A stretch of DNA of 64,000 nucleotides from Nostoc sp. NIES-3756 (GTDB lineage: Bacteria > Cyanobacteriota > Cyanobacteriia > Cyanobacteriales > Nostocaceae). The DNA is taken from contig NZ_AP017295.1 of assembly GCF_001548375.1 (NCBI RefSeq), forward strand, positions 2,514,501-2,578,500, read 5' to 3'. The notes beneath the pieces were generated by a model. That model worked only from the letters and a program-made list of their open reading frames with translations, had not been told where the DNA came from and made no database searches. Each line of letters opens with the position of its first letter. Within the stretch, counting starts at the first letter, position 1. A program made the translations under genes and the position numbers. Positions 51,668 through 61,680 of the stretch are shown here, piece by piece.

Positions 51668-52804
51668 ATGTTTCAAATCCTTATTATTGATGATGATTTA
51701 TCAATTCAAATATTACTAAAGAGAATTTTACAAAAACAGGGTTATGAAATATTTACAGCTAGTAATGGTGAAGAAGGAATTACTCAAGCAATAGCTTGTC
51801 GTCCGGCACTAATTATTTGTGATTGGATCATGCCGGGGTTAAATGGTCTGGAGGTATGTCATCGCATTAAAACAGACCCAGAATTATCCACTACATTTTT
51901 TATTTTATTAACCTCTTTAGATTCTGTCGCCGATCGCGTCCAAGGGCTAGATGCTGGTGCTGATGATTTTATCACCAAACCGATTGAGCAAAATGAGTTG
52001 AAAGCAAGGGTGAGAGCCGGATTAAGACTACATCAATTGAGTCAGGATTTGCGCACTCAAAAGCTGCGCCTGGAAGAAGAACTAGCCGAAGCGGCAGAAT
52101 ATATGCGATCGCTTCTACCAGAACCAATAGATAAACCCATCAACATCACCTCAAGATTTCTTCCCTCACGCCAACTCGGCGGCGATTGTTTTGATTATTA
52201 TTGGCTTGATGAAGATTGCTTGGCTATGTATCTTCTAGATACAGCCGGACATGGATTAAAAGCTGCTCTTCCCTCAATTTCTGTTTTAAATTTGCTGCGT
52301 TCTCGCGCCTTAAAAAATCTTAATTACTACCAACCTAGTGAAGTTCTGAAAAGTTTAAATGAAACCTTTCAAATGAATTATCAAAATGATAAATACTTTA
52401 CTATTTGGTATGGAGTTTATGACCGCATTCAGCGACGAATCACCTATGCTAGTGCAGGACATCCCCCAGCAATCTTGATATCTGGTTCATCACCAACTAA
52501 TACAGAAATACAAATTTTAAGAACTCCTGGAATGCCAGTAGGTATGTTTCCAGAAGCTCAATATGTTGATGCTTGTTGTCATGTGGAAAAATTGAGTAGT
52601 CTGTATATCTTTAGTGATGGTGCTTATGAAATCACTAAAATAGATGGTAAACTTTGGAGTTTGGATGCTTTTATTCAGATACTTGCTAGTGTGCATTATC
52701 ATGAAGATTTTCAGCTAGAGCGGGTATTGAATTGCATCACTGCTGTGAACTCCAAAGATACCTTTGAGGATGATTTATCTATCTTACTAGTTAAATTTGA
52801 TTAA
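51668..52804 (+). CDS. response regulator with PP2C-type (SpoIIE/RsbU) phosphatase output
   Basis: A 378-residue protein. The receiver domain (1-125) has phospho-acceptor Asp52 (LIICDWIMPGLNG), acidic Asp8-Asp10 and Lys104 (FITKPIEQ). A coiled linker (about 128-150) follows, then a SpoIIE-type serine phosphatase (about 165-378). Its metal-binding Asp/Gly motifs include LGGDCFDYYWLD, LLDTAGHGLKAAL, FSDGAYEI and a C-terminal DDLSILLVKF. Such proteins dephosphorylate a STAS anti-sigma antagonist in partner-switching systems. The convergent neighbour encodes exactly such a STAS protein, with a 4-bp overlap at the stop codons. No kinase of the HPK/anti-sigma type is in the window. Confidence 0.93.
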   Translation: MFQILIIDDDLSIQILLKRILQKQGYEIFTASNGEEGITQAIACRPALIICDWIMPGLNGLEVCHRIKTDPELSTTFFILLTSLDSVADRVQGLDAGADDFITKPIEQNELKARVRAGLRLHQLSQDLRTQKLRLEEELAEAAEYMRSLLPEPIDKPINITSRFLPSRQLGGDCFDYYWLDEDCLAMYLLDTAGHGLKAALPSISVLNLLRSRALKNLNYYQPSEVLKSLNETFQMNYQNDKYFTIWYGVYDRIQRRITYASAGHPPAILISGSSPTNTEIQILRTPGMPVGMFPEAQYVDACCHVEKLSSLYIFSDGAYEITKIDGKLWSLDAFIQILASVHYHEDFQLERVLNCITAVNSKDTFEDDLSILLVKFD

Positions 52805-53142
52805 TTTTTAGCAAGGATTACTTGATTAAACTCATCTTGACTCTTAAAAATTTCAAATACTTTATCCATACCAGTTAATTCAAACAATATTCTTACTTGC
52901 TCATTAATTGAACATAAGACTAGTTTTGTTCCTGCTGCCCTCAAAGTTTTAAAAGCTAATACTAAAGCGCCCAAGGCAGAGCTATCCATAAAAGTGACAT
53001 CCTGACAGTCAACCAAAACAATTTTTGTATCACTATTCAGAATATGAGTAATATTTTCTCGTAATTCTTGTGAATTTCCTGTATTGATAATGCCACTGAG
53101 TTTAATAACTTGTACTTGCTGATTCATAGTGTTGTTAACCAA
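52801..53142 (-). CDS. STAS-domain anti-sigma factor antagonist
   Basis: A 113-residue SpoIIAA/RsbV-type protein. The conserved phosphorylation loop is DVTFMDSSALGALVLAFK with the candidate phospho-serine at Ser55 (DSSALG). The N-terminal VIKLSGIINTGNSQELRENI is the usual STAS opening. When dephosphorylated it should bind an anti-sigma kinase and release its target. It faces the PP2C response-regulator gene, overlapping it by four bases at the 3' ends. The pair is therefore likely a signalling module even though it is not an operon. Confidence 0.92.
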   Translation of the reverse strand: MVNNTMNQQVQVIKLSGIINTGNSQELRENITHILNSDTKIVLVDCQDVTFMDSSALGALVLAFKTLRAAGTKLVLCSINEQVRILFELTGMDKVFEIFKSQDEFNQVILAKN

Positions 53143-53639
53143 TTTGCTGTAAAAGTACTAACTAAATTGCCAATATTATATAGGATTGATTGTTGTGCTA
53201 AGGTACATCTTATTGTGTCTTGTCAACTCCTCATATGATTAGGAATTTAGTTTGGCAAATGCTGTAGTAAGATAAATGAACATAACCTAATAACTCAATA
53301 ATATTTTGTATATCCTGTAGCCAAAAGGTTAATTTTTGAGAAAAATGATTATCCTAAATTTATAAATAAACTATATTTATAAAATTTAATTGATAGTATT
53401 GTAGATTACAATTTCATTTATGCCACAAATTAAGATTTCCTTGATAAATGTTCTGTTAATAACATAAGCACAAGACCTTACGTTCCTATAGATAATGGAT
53501 TCATTGCTAAGATTTTCTGAATCGGCAGTGGGTTTGAGAATAACATAATTGGCTGAGATAGTTGGTGCGATGGCGCTTGCGCCCAGCGTAGCTGATCGCC
53601 TATTTCTTAGTCTTTAGTACTTGATTCTCTCTTTCCTCT
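53143..53639. other. intergenic region of about 500 bp
   Basis: No gene seen. The AT-rich left part should hold the STAS promoter. Near 53561-53601 lies a GC-rich dispersed repeat (GCGATGGCGCTTGCGCCC, then AGCGTAGCTGATCGCC) typical of Nostoc genomes, with the internal inverted pair GGGCGC/GCGCCC. Confidence 0.5.
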
Positions 53640-54563
53640 CTATACACTAACATTTGATGTTTCACCCAAGTCTTGAGAGCGCACATTAGGAGATAAACTA
53701 GTTAAATCGTCAATATTACGCTTCATTGTTTGACAGATGGCATCTAATGGTAAATCATTAGCATCGTAACCAAAGGGATTTTCTATTTCTAAACCAATAG
53801 CTTCGATACCAAACAAAGTGAAACTCACTAACCCTACAATTACACCTGTCCACCAACCTAAACTCTCTACCATTTGAAAAGGAAGAAGAAAGCAATACAA
53901 TAATAATAATTGCTTGAGGTGAATAGCATAAGCTAAAGGCATCGGCGTTCTGAGAATCCGTTCACAACCACCTAAATTATCTACTAAATTGTTTAATAAT
54001 TCTTGGATGGATGTTAACTGATAGCTGTTTAAGCAATTGCGGTTATATTGCTGTTGTAGATAATCTCCAATCCAAAAGGCGACTTCTAGAGGAGGATTAT
54101 TCATACTTTTAAGTTTGAAATATCGGGAAGTTGAGATTAAATCCTCTAATTCACTGTTGATAGGTTCTCCTCGCAAATGTAACTTGGTAGCCACAGCAAA
54201 GGCTACTAATAAATTTAAAACTGCTATTTTATCTTCTCTATCCTTTGGTGATACTTCCTCCACCGATACCCAAATTTGTCTAGCTAGATTACGTGTATTA
54301 TTAACTATAGAACCCCAACATTTTCTTCCTTCCCAGAAACGCTCATAAGCTGTATTCGTCCGAAAAACTAGCAATAAACCTAAAACTATACTAGGAATAA
54401 CACTCCCCAAAATAGGTTGAGATACAGGAACTTTTAATTGATAAAGTAAAGTTATAAACATGCCAAATAAGCCACAGCAAAGAACGCGCTTATAGATTGT
54501 GCCAATAACTGAACCTCTAAATTGCAAAGCTATTTGAAACCAGCGCTGTCTTTCAAAAGTCAT
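53640..54563 (-). CDS. bestrophin-like membrane channel (UPF0187)
   Basis: A 307-residue membrane protein of the bacterial bestrophin family. Membrane spans lie at about 25-45, 50-68, 210-230 and 233-255. The signature FRTNTAYERFWEGRKCWGSI (about 67-86), followed by VNNTRNLARQ, is diagnostic. Bestrophins form pentameric anion or cation channels; in photosynthetic organisms some move bicarbonate or chloride at the thylakoid. The ion specificity is not evident here. It stands alone on the minus strand, with no close neighbour within 230 bp. Confidence 0.9.
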   Translation of the reverse strand: MTFERQRWFQIALQFRGSVIGTIYKRVLCCGLFGMFITLLYQLKVPVSQPILGSVIPSIVLGLLLVFRTNTAYERFWEGRKCWGSIVNNTRNLARQIWVSVEEVSPKDREDKIAVLNLLVAFAVATKLHLRGEPINSELEDLISTSRYFKLKSMNNPPLEVAFWIGDYLQQQYNRNCLNSYQLTSIQELLNNLVDNLGGCERILRTPMPLAYAIHLKQLLLLYCFLLPFQMVESLGWWTGVIVGLVSFTLFGIEAIGLEIENPFGYDANDLPLDAICQTMKRNIDDLTSLSPNVRSQDLGETSNVSV

Positions 54564-54803
54564 GTTCTTAACCTAGATATATCAAGCTAACTCATCCATT
54601 ACAGGGTTTTTGATGTAGATACAGCGCTTAGGCTACAGTTTTCTCATCCAGATAAAAGTATTGTAAATATTCAAATAACTTAAAAATCATAACTCCAGAC
54701 GTAGGTCAATGAGATTGAGGAATTTACTATGATTGCAGCATTAGGGGTATATGACTAATAACTGTTGAGGATTAACTGTCAACAGCCAACATCAACAGTA
54801 TCA

Positions 54804-55475
54804 TTAAGGCTGCGATCTTACTCGCACGCTTCCCGCCTGACAGTCGCGTAACCAAGCTTTGATACCTTGGGCAACACTACCGTTACTACTGTCTCGTGGC
54901 GGTGATGGTGGCTGTTGTAGGGGGTAAGTACCAATTTGACTAAACATCATGACAAAACGCCTATTATTGGCAGTTTTTGTCAAAAATAACCAATGAAATT
55001 CTTCTAATTCTACTATTTTTTTACCTACATACTGTCTTTCTAAAGTAGTAAAGAAGACTTGTTCTACATCTGATGCCGTGTTTTTTTGCCCATCAGTATG
55101 AGAACCATCAATTTTTAGGGGCAATGGCTGAAATTCAGGTCTGCCAGCAACTAGCATATAACTATAAATATCACTACTTCGGCGGAGACGGCGACCGCGT
55201 TGACTGGCGCGATTAGCGTAGCTCGGTAAATCACGCAATAACTGAGTTATTAATATTTCCAAACTCTGTTCATGACAAACAAACTTTCTCTGAGTACGTA
55301 AAGAGGATTGGGAAGAGGGATTTTGTGAGAACGCGATTGTCTCAAAGCTATTGGCGATCGCCAGCCACAATCCCAACGCTATCAGCCAACGACTATAACC
55401 TGCCTTGCACGACAGCACAAAGCGCTTCGTTTCGTCTGCCCCCCTGCTTCCCTGCCCCTTTATATCTACCTTCAT
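54804..55475 (-). CDS. hypothetical exported protein coupled to pyrF
   Basis: A 223-residue protein. After a 27-residue basic leader there is a hydrophobic signal segment ([20 protein letters not shown], about 30-49), so the mature domain is probably periplasmic. It contains [20 protein letters not shown] (about 67-86) and an Arg-rich stretch ([12 protein letters not shown]). Two cysteines lie in the mature part. No family name is recognised. The ATG overlaps the pyrF stop by four bases (ATGA), indicating translational coupling. A start further downstream, nearer the signal segment, is possible. Confidence 0.65.
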   Translation of the reverse strand: MKVDIKGQGSRGADETKRFVLSCKAGYSRWLIALGLWLAIANSFETIAFSQNPSSQSSLRTQRKFVCHEQSLEILITQLLRDLPSYANRASQRGRRLRRSSDIYSYMLVAGRPEFQPLPLKIDGSHTDGQKNTASDVEQVFFTTLERQYVGKKIVELEEFHWLFLTKTANNRRFVMMFSQIGTYPLQQPPSPPRDSSNGSVAQGIKAWLRDCQAGSVRVRSQP

Positions 55476-56188
55476 GCCACCGTTGTTAACTCTTGAGAAA
55501 TTTGTTTCCAGGCTAACTCAGGTTCAGCCGCCGCCGTAATCGGACGACCAATTACTAAATAATCTGCCCCAGCTTGGATGGCTTGGGCTGGGGTGAGCGA
55601 TCGCTTTTGGTCTCTCTGTGCTGCCCAAGTAGGACGTACCCCCGGACACACCAGTACAAAGTCATCCCCGCAAGTTTGCCGTAACTGCGTCACTTCCTGG
55701 GGTGAACAAACTGCCCCATCTAACCCCACCTCTTGCGCCATCAATGCCAAGTCTAAGGCGTACTCCGGCAACTCTATAGGAACTTTCAACTCCAATGCCA
55801 ACTGTCTGGAAGAAATGCTCGTTAGCACCGTGACAGCAATTAATTTGGATGGTTTCACGCCAGCTTGTGCGGCTCCTTCCTCTACCGCCTCCTTCGCCGC
55901 CTTGAGGGCATCTGTGCCAGAGGTTGCATGAACAGTCATCAAATCCACCCCATAACGCGCCGCACTGCGACAAGCCCCAGCCACGGTATTGGGGATATCA
56001 TGAAACTTCAAATCTAGAAAAATCCGCTTTTGCCGAGATTTCAGTACCTCCAAAATTCTCGGCCCAGCACTAGTAAACAATTCCAAACCAACCTTCCAGA
56101 AAGTCACCGACTCTAACCTATCAATTAGAGCGATCGCACTTTCTTCATCCCCTACATCCAAAGCCACAATTATTTTGTCAATAGTCAT
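55472..56188 (-). CDS. pyrF: orotidine 5'-phosphate decarboxylase
   Basis: A 238-residue TIM-barrel enzyme that converts OMP to UMP in the last step of pyrimidine synthesis. The catalytic Lys-Asp cluster is [15 protein letters not shown] (about 57-71). The C-terminal phosphate-binding motif is PGVRPTW with later [11 protein letters not shown] (about 208-218). The length suits group 1 enzymes. The start codon ATGACT lies at the edge of a TAATGAC heptamer array that reaches into the gene. The next gene overlaps its stop by four bases, and tyrS lies 63 bp upstream on the same strand. Confidence 0.96.
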   Translation of the reverse strand: MTIDKIIVALDVGDEESAIALIDRLESVTFWKVGLELFTSAGPRILEVLKSRQKRIFLDLKFHDIPNTVAGACRSAARYGVDLMTVHATSGTDALKAAKEAVEEGAAQAGVKPSKLIAVTVLTSISSRQLALELKVPIELPEYALDLALMAQEVGLDGAVCSPQEVTQLRQTCGDDFVLVCPGVRPTWAAQRDQKRSLTPAQAIQAGADYLVIGRPITAAAEPELAWKQISQELTTVA

Positions 56189-56231
56189 TAGTCATTAGTC
56201 CATAGTCATTAGTCAACAGTCCATAGTCAAC
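56181..56231. repeat. heptamer array (AGTCATT type) at the pyrF start
   Basis: AGTCATT, AGTCCAT and AGTCAAC units fill the tyrS-pyrF gap. On the coding strand of pyrF they read TAATGAC, and the last unit supplies the pyrF start codon. Confidence 0.85.
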
Positions 56232-56251
56232 ACATCTCCCCCACTCCCCTT

Positions 56252-57448
56252 CTAGAGAACTAGGCGCACAAACTTATTTTTCCCCACTTGCAAAACTCGC
56301 CCTTGGAGTTCATCAGGCTGTTGATAGGTGGTATCAGCGTCAGCAATTTTCTCGCCGTCTAAGCGGACTCCGCCTTCTTGGATTTTGCGCTTACCTTCCC
56401 CCGTACTTTTACACAAGCCGGTGGCGTTGAGTAAGTACGCTAATTTGACAGGGAATTGGGACACACTCCCTAGAGAAAACTCTGGGACTGCGCCTTCTTT
56501 ACCGCCACTTTTAGCGGCTTCCTTGGCTTCATTGGCTGCTTGTTCGCCGTGGTATTGTTTAACGATTTCCCAAGCGAGTAAAAGTTGGCGATCGCGGGGA
56601 TTGTTTGGTAACTTGTCTATGGATAAATCTGTCAGGAGTTCAAAATACTGCTCCAGCATTGTGTCTGGCACACCTTGTAACTTCTGATATTTTTGTCCTG
56701 GGTGTTCAGATAAACTCACGTAATTACCTAAAGACTTGGACATTTTCTGCACGCCATCAGTGCCAATCAAAATTGGTAGAAGCACACCGAACTGGGGTTT
56801 TTGACCAAAGTGACGCTGTAAATCACGACCGACAGCAATGTTAAACTTTTGGTCTGTGCCGCCTAACTCCACATCTGCCTCAATAGCCACAGAATCATAC
56901 CCCTGCATCAAAGGATAAAGGAACTCATGCAGGAAAATCGGATTCTCCTTCTTATAGCGATCGGCAAAACCTTCTTTGGCTAACATTTGACTTACAGTCA
57001 TCGTCGCTAATAACTCAGTAATTTTCCCCAAATCCAAATGGGAAAGCCATTCTGAGTTATAACGCACCTCTAATCTTCCAGGTGTGTCAAAATCCAAAAT
57101 AGGGCGCACTTGATCGAGATAGGTTTGAGCATTTTGTTTGACATCTGCCTGGGTCAATTGGCGACGTACCTCAGACTTACCTGTGGGATCGCCGATACGT
57201 GCCGTAAAATCACCAATAATTAGCACTGCCGTATGACCAGCATCTTGAAACGCTCGCAGTTTACGCATTGGTATGCTATGACCAAGATGAATATCGGCTC
57301 CTGTTGGGTCTATACCATATTTGACCCGTAGAGGTCGATCCGTAGTTGCTAGGCGTTTCTCTAGACTTTCAGTGTCGCTTTCAGCATCAGTAGGTTGTGG
57401 GAAAATTTCCGCTATTCCACGATGCAGCCAAGAAAAATTATCCGCCAT
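56252..57448 (-). CDS. tyrS: tyrosyl-tRNA synthetase
   Basis: A 398-residue class I aminoacyl-tRNA synthetase charging tRNA-Tyr. The HIGH-type motif is [12 protein letters not shown] (about 54-65), and the KMSKS loop is [14 protein letters not shown] (about 232-245). The C-terminal S4 RNA-binding domain (about 330-398) ends [14 protein letters not shown]. An extended N-terminus ([20 protein letters not shown]) is usual for cyanobacterial TyrRS. It is separated from the divergent PBP gene by 171 bp and from pyrF by a heptamer repeat array. No T-box or other leader is visible. Confidence 0.96.
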   Translation of the reverse strand: MADNFSWLHRGIAEIFPQPTDAESDTESLEKRLATTDRPLRVKYGIDPTGADIHLGHSIPMRKLRAFQDAGHTAVLIIGDFTARIGDPTGKSEVRRQLTQADVKQNAQTYLDQVRPILDFDTPGRLEVRYNSEWLSHLDLGKITELLATMTVSQMLAKEGFADRYKKENPIFLHEFLYPLMQGYDSVAIEADVELGGTDQKFNIAVGRDLQRHFGQKPQFGVLLPILIGTDGVQKMSKSLGNYVSLSEHPGQKYQKLQGVPDTMLEQYFELLTDLSIDKLPNNPRDRQLLLAWEIVKQYHGEQAANEAKEAAKSGGKEGAVPEFSLGSVSQFPVKLAYLLNATGLCKSTGEGKRKIQEGGVRLDGEKIADADTTYQQPDELQGRVLQVGKNKFVRLVL

Positions 57449-57619
57449 ACTAGAAGATTCGCTATTAACTACGTTTTTACTAGAGAATTTAGGTTGATGA
57501 TGTTTAAGACAAATTGTCCGCTATTTCATCCGCCAAACTAATATAATTGCAAAAAATTAACCGCCCTGTTTCAAAGAATGAATTACAGTAATATTTACAA
57601 GTGAGGAAGTGAAATCACC

Positions 57620-59542
57620 GTGTCGTCTAGGACTTTTGAACAAAAGCAACCGCAACGTCGTACTTCGCCTGGATTTGAGTTCTTTAAAGGAGTAGGCCAG
57701 ATAGCTGGTGGAACTCTCTTATCACTGACGATGTTGACAAGTTCCATTGTAGCCGGAGGGCTGGTTGGTTTAGCAATCAGTTTCCGGAATTTACCAGATG
57801 TTAGACAGCTACGCAACTTCTTCCCATCAGAAACAACATACATATACGACATTAAGGGCAAACTACTAGCTAGTGTCCACGGGGAAGCCAACCGTGAAGT
57901 TGTACCTTTAGATAAGATTTCTCCCAATCTGAAACGGGCTGTACTAGCTAGTGAAGATAGTCATTTCTATTATCATCACGGTATCAATCCGACTGGTGTA
58001 GGTCGTGCTGTCGTCACTAACTTAGTGGCTGGTGGTGTGAAAGAAGGTGGCTCTACCGTCACCATGCAGTTGGTGAAAAACCTATTCTTGACCCGTAAGC
58101 GTGCCTTTACTCGGAAGCTAGCTGAGGGAGTTTTAGCAATTCGCTTAGAACAGATCCTCACTAAAGACCAAATTTTAGAAATGTACCTCAATCAAGTGTA
58201 TTGGGGACATAATAATTATGGTGTACAAACCGCAGCACGTAGTTACTTTAATAAGTCAGCCGAGAACTTAACTATAGGGGAATCGGCAATGATGGCAGGG
58301 TTAATCCAAGCGCCAGAGGAATTTAGCCCATTTGCTAGTATGAAGCTGGCAAAACAAAAACAAAGAGAAGTTTTGGGGCGGATGCTGGAACTCAATTGGA
58401 TTACCCAGCAAGAATATGATGATGCCCTCAAACAAGAAATTAAACTGGGTAGAATCAGGTCATTTCAAGGTAGTGCGCTGCCTTATATAACCAATACTGT
58501 GGCGCAGGAATTAGCCAAAAAGTTTGGCCGTGATACTCTGCTTAAAGGCGGTATGCGGGTACAAACCACAGTTGATGCTGATTTTCAAATCATGGCAGAA
58601 GATACTGTGAAGAAATGGCATAAAACCCTATTGGGTGAAGGCTTAGGTAAAAACCAAATTGCCCTGGTATCAATTGACCCCAGGACTCATTTTGTCAAAG
58701 CCCTAGTAGGTGGTGTAGATCCTAAAGCGAGTGAGTTTAACCGGGCTACACAAGCTCTACGTCAACCAGGGTCTTCTTTTAAGCCATTTGTTTATTATGC
58801 TGCTTTTGCTACTGGTAAATTTGCGCCTGACAGTACTGTAATAGATTCACCAGTTAGATATCGTGATGGTGATAATTGGTACACTCCCAGAAATTACGAT
58901 GGTGGCTTTAGCGGTGCTATGCCAATTCGCAAAGCCCTAGCCCAATCACGTAACATTCCCGTAATTAAACTGGGTAAAACCATTGGCATGAATAGAGTCA
59001 TAGACACTTGTCGCACTTTGGGCATTATGAGTCCGATGGAACCTGTGACTTCCCTCCCACTAGGTGCTATTGGTGTCACGCCACTGGAAATGGCTAGTGC
59101 TTATGCGACTTTCGCTAATTATGGATGGCAGTCACCACCAACAGTCATCGCCCGTATTACCGATAGCAGTGGCAATGTTATATTAGACAACACTCCCAAA
59201 CCCCAGCTTGTATTAGATCCTTGGGCATCAGCCGCTACTATAGATGTGATGCAATCAGTAGTTACTGAAGGTACTGGTAAGGCTGCTGCTATTGACCGAC
59301 CGTCTGCTGGGAAAACAGGTACAACTTCATCAGAAAAAGATATTTGGTATGTAGGTACTGTGCCACAATTAACCACGGCTGTCTGGATAGGTAGGGATGA
59401 CAACCGACAATTAGCCAGTGGTGCAACGGGTGGTGGTAAGGTTGCTCCTATATGGCGTGACTTTATGACTAAGGCAATGAAGGGTGTACCAGTTGAAAAG
59501 TTCAAACCACCTTCTCAATTTCCGCGTCCTAAGGCTAATTAG
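57620..59542 (+). CDS. class A penicillin-binding protein (transglycosylase/transpeptidase)
   Basis: A 640-residue bifunctional peptidoglycan synthase. A membrane anchor lies at about 33-57. The GT51 glycosyltransferase domain (about 75-250) has the catalytic Glu in ASEDSHFYYHHGI and VKEGGSTVTMQLVKN. The transpeptidase domain (about 300-600) has SxxK in GSSFKPFVYY (Ser about 384), SRN, and KTGTTSSEKD (about 564). It polymerises and cross-links the cell wall. It starts at GTG 57620, with GAGGAAGTG about 12 bp upstream. Length and architecture match PBP1A-type proteins of filamentous cyanobacteria, some of which function in heterocyst envelopes. Confidence 0.94.
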   Translation: MSSRTFEQKQPQRRTSPGFEFFKGVGQIAGGTLLSLTMLTSSIVAGGLVGLAISFRNLPDVRQLRNFFPSETTYIYDIKGKLLASVHGEANREVVPLDKISPNLKRAVLASEDSHFYYHHGINPTGVGRAVVTNLVAGGVKEGGSTVTMQLVKNLFLTRKRAFTRKLAEGVLAIRLEQILTKDQILEMYLNQVYWGHNNYGVQTAARSYFNKSAENLTIGESAMMAGLIQAPEEFSPFASMKLAKQKQREVLGRMLELNWITQQEYDDALKQEIKLGRIRSFQGSALPYITNTVAQELAKKFGRDTLLKGGMRVQTTVDADFQIMAEDTVKKWHKTLLGEGLGKNQIALVSIDPRTHFVKALVGGVDPKASEFNRATQALRQPGSSFKPFVYYAAFATGKFAPDSTVIDSPVRYRDGDNWYTPRNYDGGFSGAMPIRKALAQSRNIPVIKLGKTIGMNRVIDTCRTLGIMSPMEPVTSLPLGAIGVTPLEMASAYATFANYGWQSPPTVIARITDSSGNVILDNTPKPQLVLDPWASAATIDVMQSVVTEGTGKAAAIDRPSAGKTGTTSSEKDIWYVGTVPQLTTAVWIGRDDNRQLASGATGGGKVAPIWRDFMTKAMKGVPVEKFKPPSQFPRPKAN

Positions 59543-59667
59543 GGAAATGGGAAGACAAGGAAGACAAGGGAGACAAGTTTTTTTTTGGGTTTTTGTCTAC
59601 CTTGTTTGCTTGTCACCTTGGGGGAAGCTAACACCACATATTCCCTAACCTGTAATCCCCAGTCCTT

Positions 59668-59991
59668 TTAAGCTTGTTTCTCTAACTCAGATTTCATTCT
59701 TTGTAGAGTCAGATTCATTTGCTCAAACATCTGCTGGGGGGTAATGCCAAACTGATTTAATTGGGTTTTGAGTTGCTCTACGGTCATTTGTGCCATAAAG
59801 TCTTCTGAAAGCTCGAATCGCTTCATAAAAACACGATAGCGATCCATCATTGCTTCCATTTGCTCAATAAATAACTTTTTCCCTTCACGGTCAAATTTGC
59901 CGTAGTTATTGCCTAGCTTAATCAGTGCTTGATAATCTTCAAACAACTGCTTTGCTTCTTGCTGAACTATCTCAGAGTCAAAGAATCCCAT
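59668..59991 (-). CDS. DUF1825 family protein
   Basis: A 107-residue cytoplasmic, highly helical protein conserved across cyanobacteria. The segment MGFFDSEIVQQEAKQLFEDY (1-20) and the run FMKRFELSEDFMAQMTVEQL are characteristic. There is no membrane segment and no catalytic motif. The role is unknown, although strong conservation suggests a core function. The gene is monocistronic. A purine-rich repeat lies between it and the convergent PBP gene (about 59545-59620), including complementary AGACAAG and CTTGTCT-like words that may terminate transcription. Confidence 0.9.
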   Translation of the reverse strand: MGFFDSEIVQQEAKQLFEDYQALIKLGNNYGKFDREGKKLFIEQMEAMMDRYRVFMKRFELSEDFMAQMTVEQLKTQLNQFGITPQQMFEQMNLTLQRMKSELEKQA

Positions 59992-60103
59992 GTGCCTCTA
60001 TTGGGCTGAGTAATATCACTCAGCAACTTATAGTTTTGCCTCTACTTTCATTCTAGTCTAGGGGATTCATCTAATAAAGAAAACTTCTTTTCAGTACGGT
60101 TTT

Positions 60104-61066
60104 TTACCGAGATTTCAACACTTGACTGATATTAGTCTCTACTTTGGTAACGAATTTACCTAATAATGCAGCAATTCCTAAAGCTTTGACCAGTGAAGGC
60201 GGATCAATGTTATCTATACTACTAATTTTCAGGTAATCGGCGTATTTTAAGGCTAGTTGCTGCTGTGAATTGAGTTTCAATGCTTGCCTCATATAAACTT
60301 TTGCCATTCCTGGAAGTTGCTGTCGCAGATGTACGAATCCCAATAAGGCATAATAATCGCCGTTATTCGGCTCTATTCTAATTGCATCCCGTAGTTCTTG
60401 CACTGCTAAATTCCATTGGCTTTGTTTAGCGTACTGGATAGCCCGTTGATAGTGTTTTTGAGCATAGTTTATGACGGCGGGTTTGACATTAGTTGTCTCA
60501 TTTAAGGTAATTTCTTGTACCTGCACCTCCACAGGTTGAGGTTTTTCCTTAGTTTTTACGGTTGGATTTACTTGCAGAATCATGGGTTCAGTTTTCTGCA
60601 AAGATAAATAAACTATATTTAATAAAATTATCTGTCGAGTTATTTGATGTGATTTTTGCAGAGATTGATATTGGGCTTGTGTATAAGAGGCGATCGCATC
60701 TTGATAAAATAAGTCAGCTTCTTGTGCTGACATGGTGAGGAGTTGCCCTGCTACGGGATTTCGTACAGACTTGGCTTGTTTTTTCCAAGCGATCGCCTCT
60801 GACCGCAATGACTCTAAAATACGATGACGCTGCTGTTTATGCTTCAATTCCTCGTAAGCAGGGTTAATTAAACACGTAAAAATTGCTGTTGCTAATGTTT
60901 TCTGGAAATGATTGCTGTTATTGTAGCGATCGGGATGTAGCTGTTTTGCTAGAACATGATAACGAGTGAGAATTTGGCGTTCATCAGCAGTCACAGCCAC
61001 CCCTAACACAGCGTAGGGATCAACGAGCTGTCTAAGTGCTTCTGCGGGGAGGGAAGTCTGTGACAT
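60104..61066 (-). CDS. J-domain co-chaperone with TPR repeats
   Basis: A 320-residue protein. An N-terminal J-like domain (about 15-75) carries the HPD motif in YHVLAKQLHPDRYNN (33-47), so it can stimulate an Hsp70. The middle is helical. The C-terminal part holds TPR-like hairpins (about 205-275, AIQYAKQSQWNLAVQELRDA and IRIEPNNGDYYALLGFVHLR). The C-terminal VKALGIAALLGKFVTKV is hydrophobic and may attach to membrane. It probably recruits DnaK to a particular client. A dnaK gene is not in the window. Divergent from the TM2 gene by about 205 bp. Confidence 0.85.
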   Translation of the reverse strand: MSQTSLPAEALRQLVDPYAVLGVAVTADERQILTRYHVLAKQLHPDRYNNSNHFQKTLATAIFTCLINPAYEELKHKQQRHRILESLRSEAIAWKKQAKSVRNPVAGQLLTMSAQEADLFYQDAIASYTQAQYQSLQKSHQITRQIILLNIVYLSLQKTEPMILQVNPTVKTKEKPQPVEVQVQEITLNETTNVKPAVINYAQKHYQRAIQYAKQSQWNLAVQELRDAIRIEPNNGDYYALLGFVHLRQQLPGMAKVYMRQALKLNSQQQLALKYADYLKISSIDNIDPPSLVKALGIAALLGKFVTKVETNISQVLKSR

Positions 61067-61271
61067 TTTACTAGCGGTTGCAGATGAAAACTTTAAGATA
61101 GCATCGGAGAATAGAAAGTGGGGAGTAGGAAATAGGGGAGGATCAGGAATCTTTAGCCGGAGTTTAAATTAATAGAATATATTTGTCCATATAATTTACT
61201 GATTGATAGTCAACCGTTATTTCCAACCTAATTTTCGATAAAACTGTGGTAATTGTAGATTAATCAGGAAT

Positions 61272-61646
61272 ATGTTAACTAAGCGTAAAAGTCGCACTAT
61301 AGCCGCTATTTTAGCTTTGGCTGGAACATCACCCATCTCTGGATGGCATAAATTTTATTTAGGACAGCCAATTTGGGGCTTATTATATGTTTTACTCTCT
61401 TGGACTCCTATTCCCAAGGTAGCCAGTGTAATTGAGGCAGTTTGGTATTTAGCCCAAGATGAAGAAACTTTTGACCGAAATTTTAATATGGGTCAGCCTG
61501 CTGTCAAACAATCCCAGTATGCTGTTAATCAAGTAGGAGCGATCGCTAATGCTTTACGCGAATTAGACACCCTACGTCAAGATGGCTTAATTTCTGAGTA
61601 CGAGTTTGAACAAAAGCGCCGTCAGTTGCTTGATCAGATTTCTTGA
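61272..61646 (+). CDS. TM2-domain membrane protein with SHOCT motif
   Basis: A 124-residue protein. Two membrane helices (about 9-26 and 32-50) with the intervening GWHKFYLGQPIWGLLY form a TM2/NINE-type hairpin. The C-terminal ALRELDTLRQDGLISEYEFE followed by QKRRQLL is a SHOCT oligomerisation motif (about 92-120). Such proteins are small membrane organisers of unknown mechanism. The start at 61272 (MLTKRKSRTI) gives a positively charged N-terminus, consistent with the positive-inside rule. Followed by a heptamer array and the HhH gene. Confidence 0.8.
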   Translation: MLTKRKSRTIAAILALAGTSPISGWHKFYLGQPIWGLLYVLLSWTPIPKVASVIEAVWYLAQDEETFDRNFNMGQPAVKQSQYAVNQVGAIANALRELDTLRQDGLISEYEFEQKRRQLLDQIS

Positions 61647-61680
61647 TCAGAGTGGAAAGTAGGGAGATGAGGGAGACAAC

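Noticed and set aside
55578..55931. Long open frames antisense to pyrF, tyrS and the PBP gene
   Set aside because: They are opposite-strand shadows caused by the GC-richer codon use of these conserved genes.
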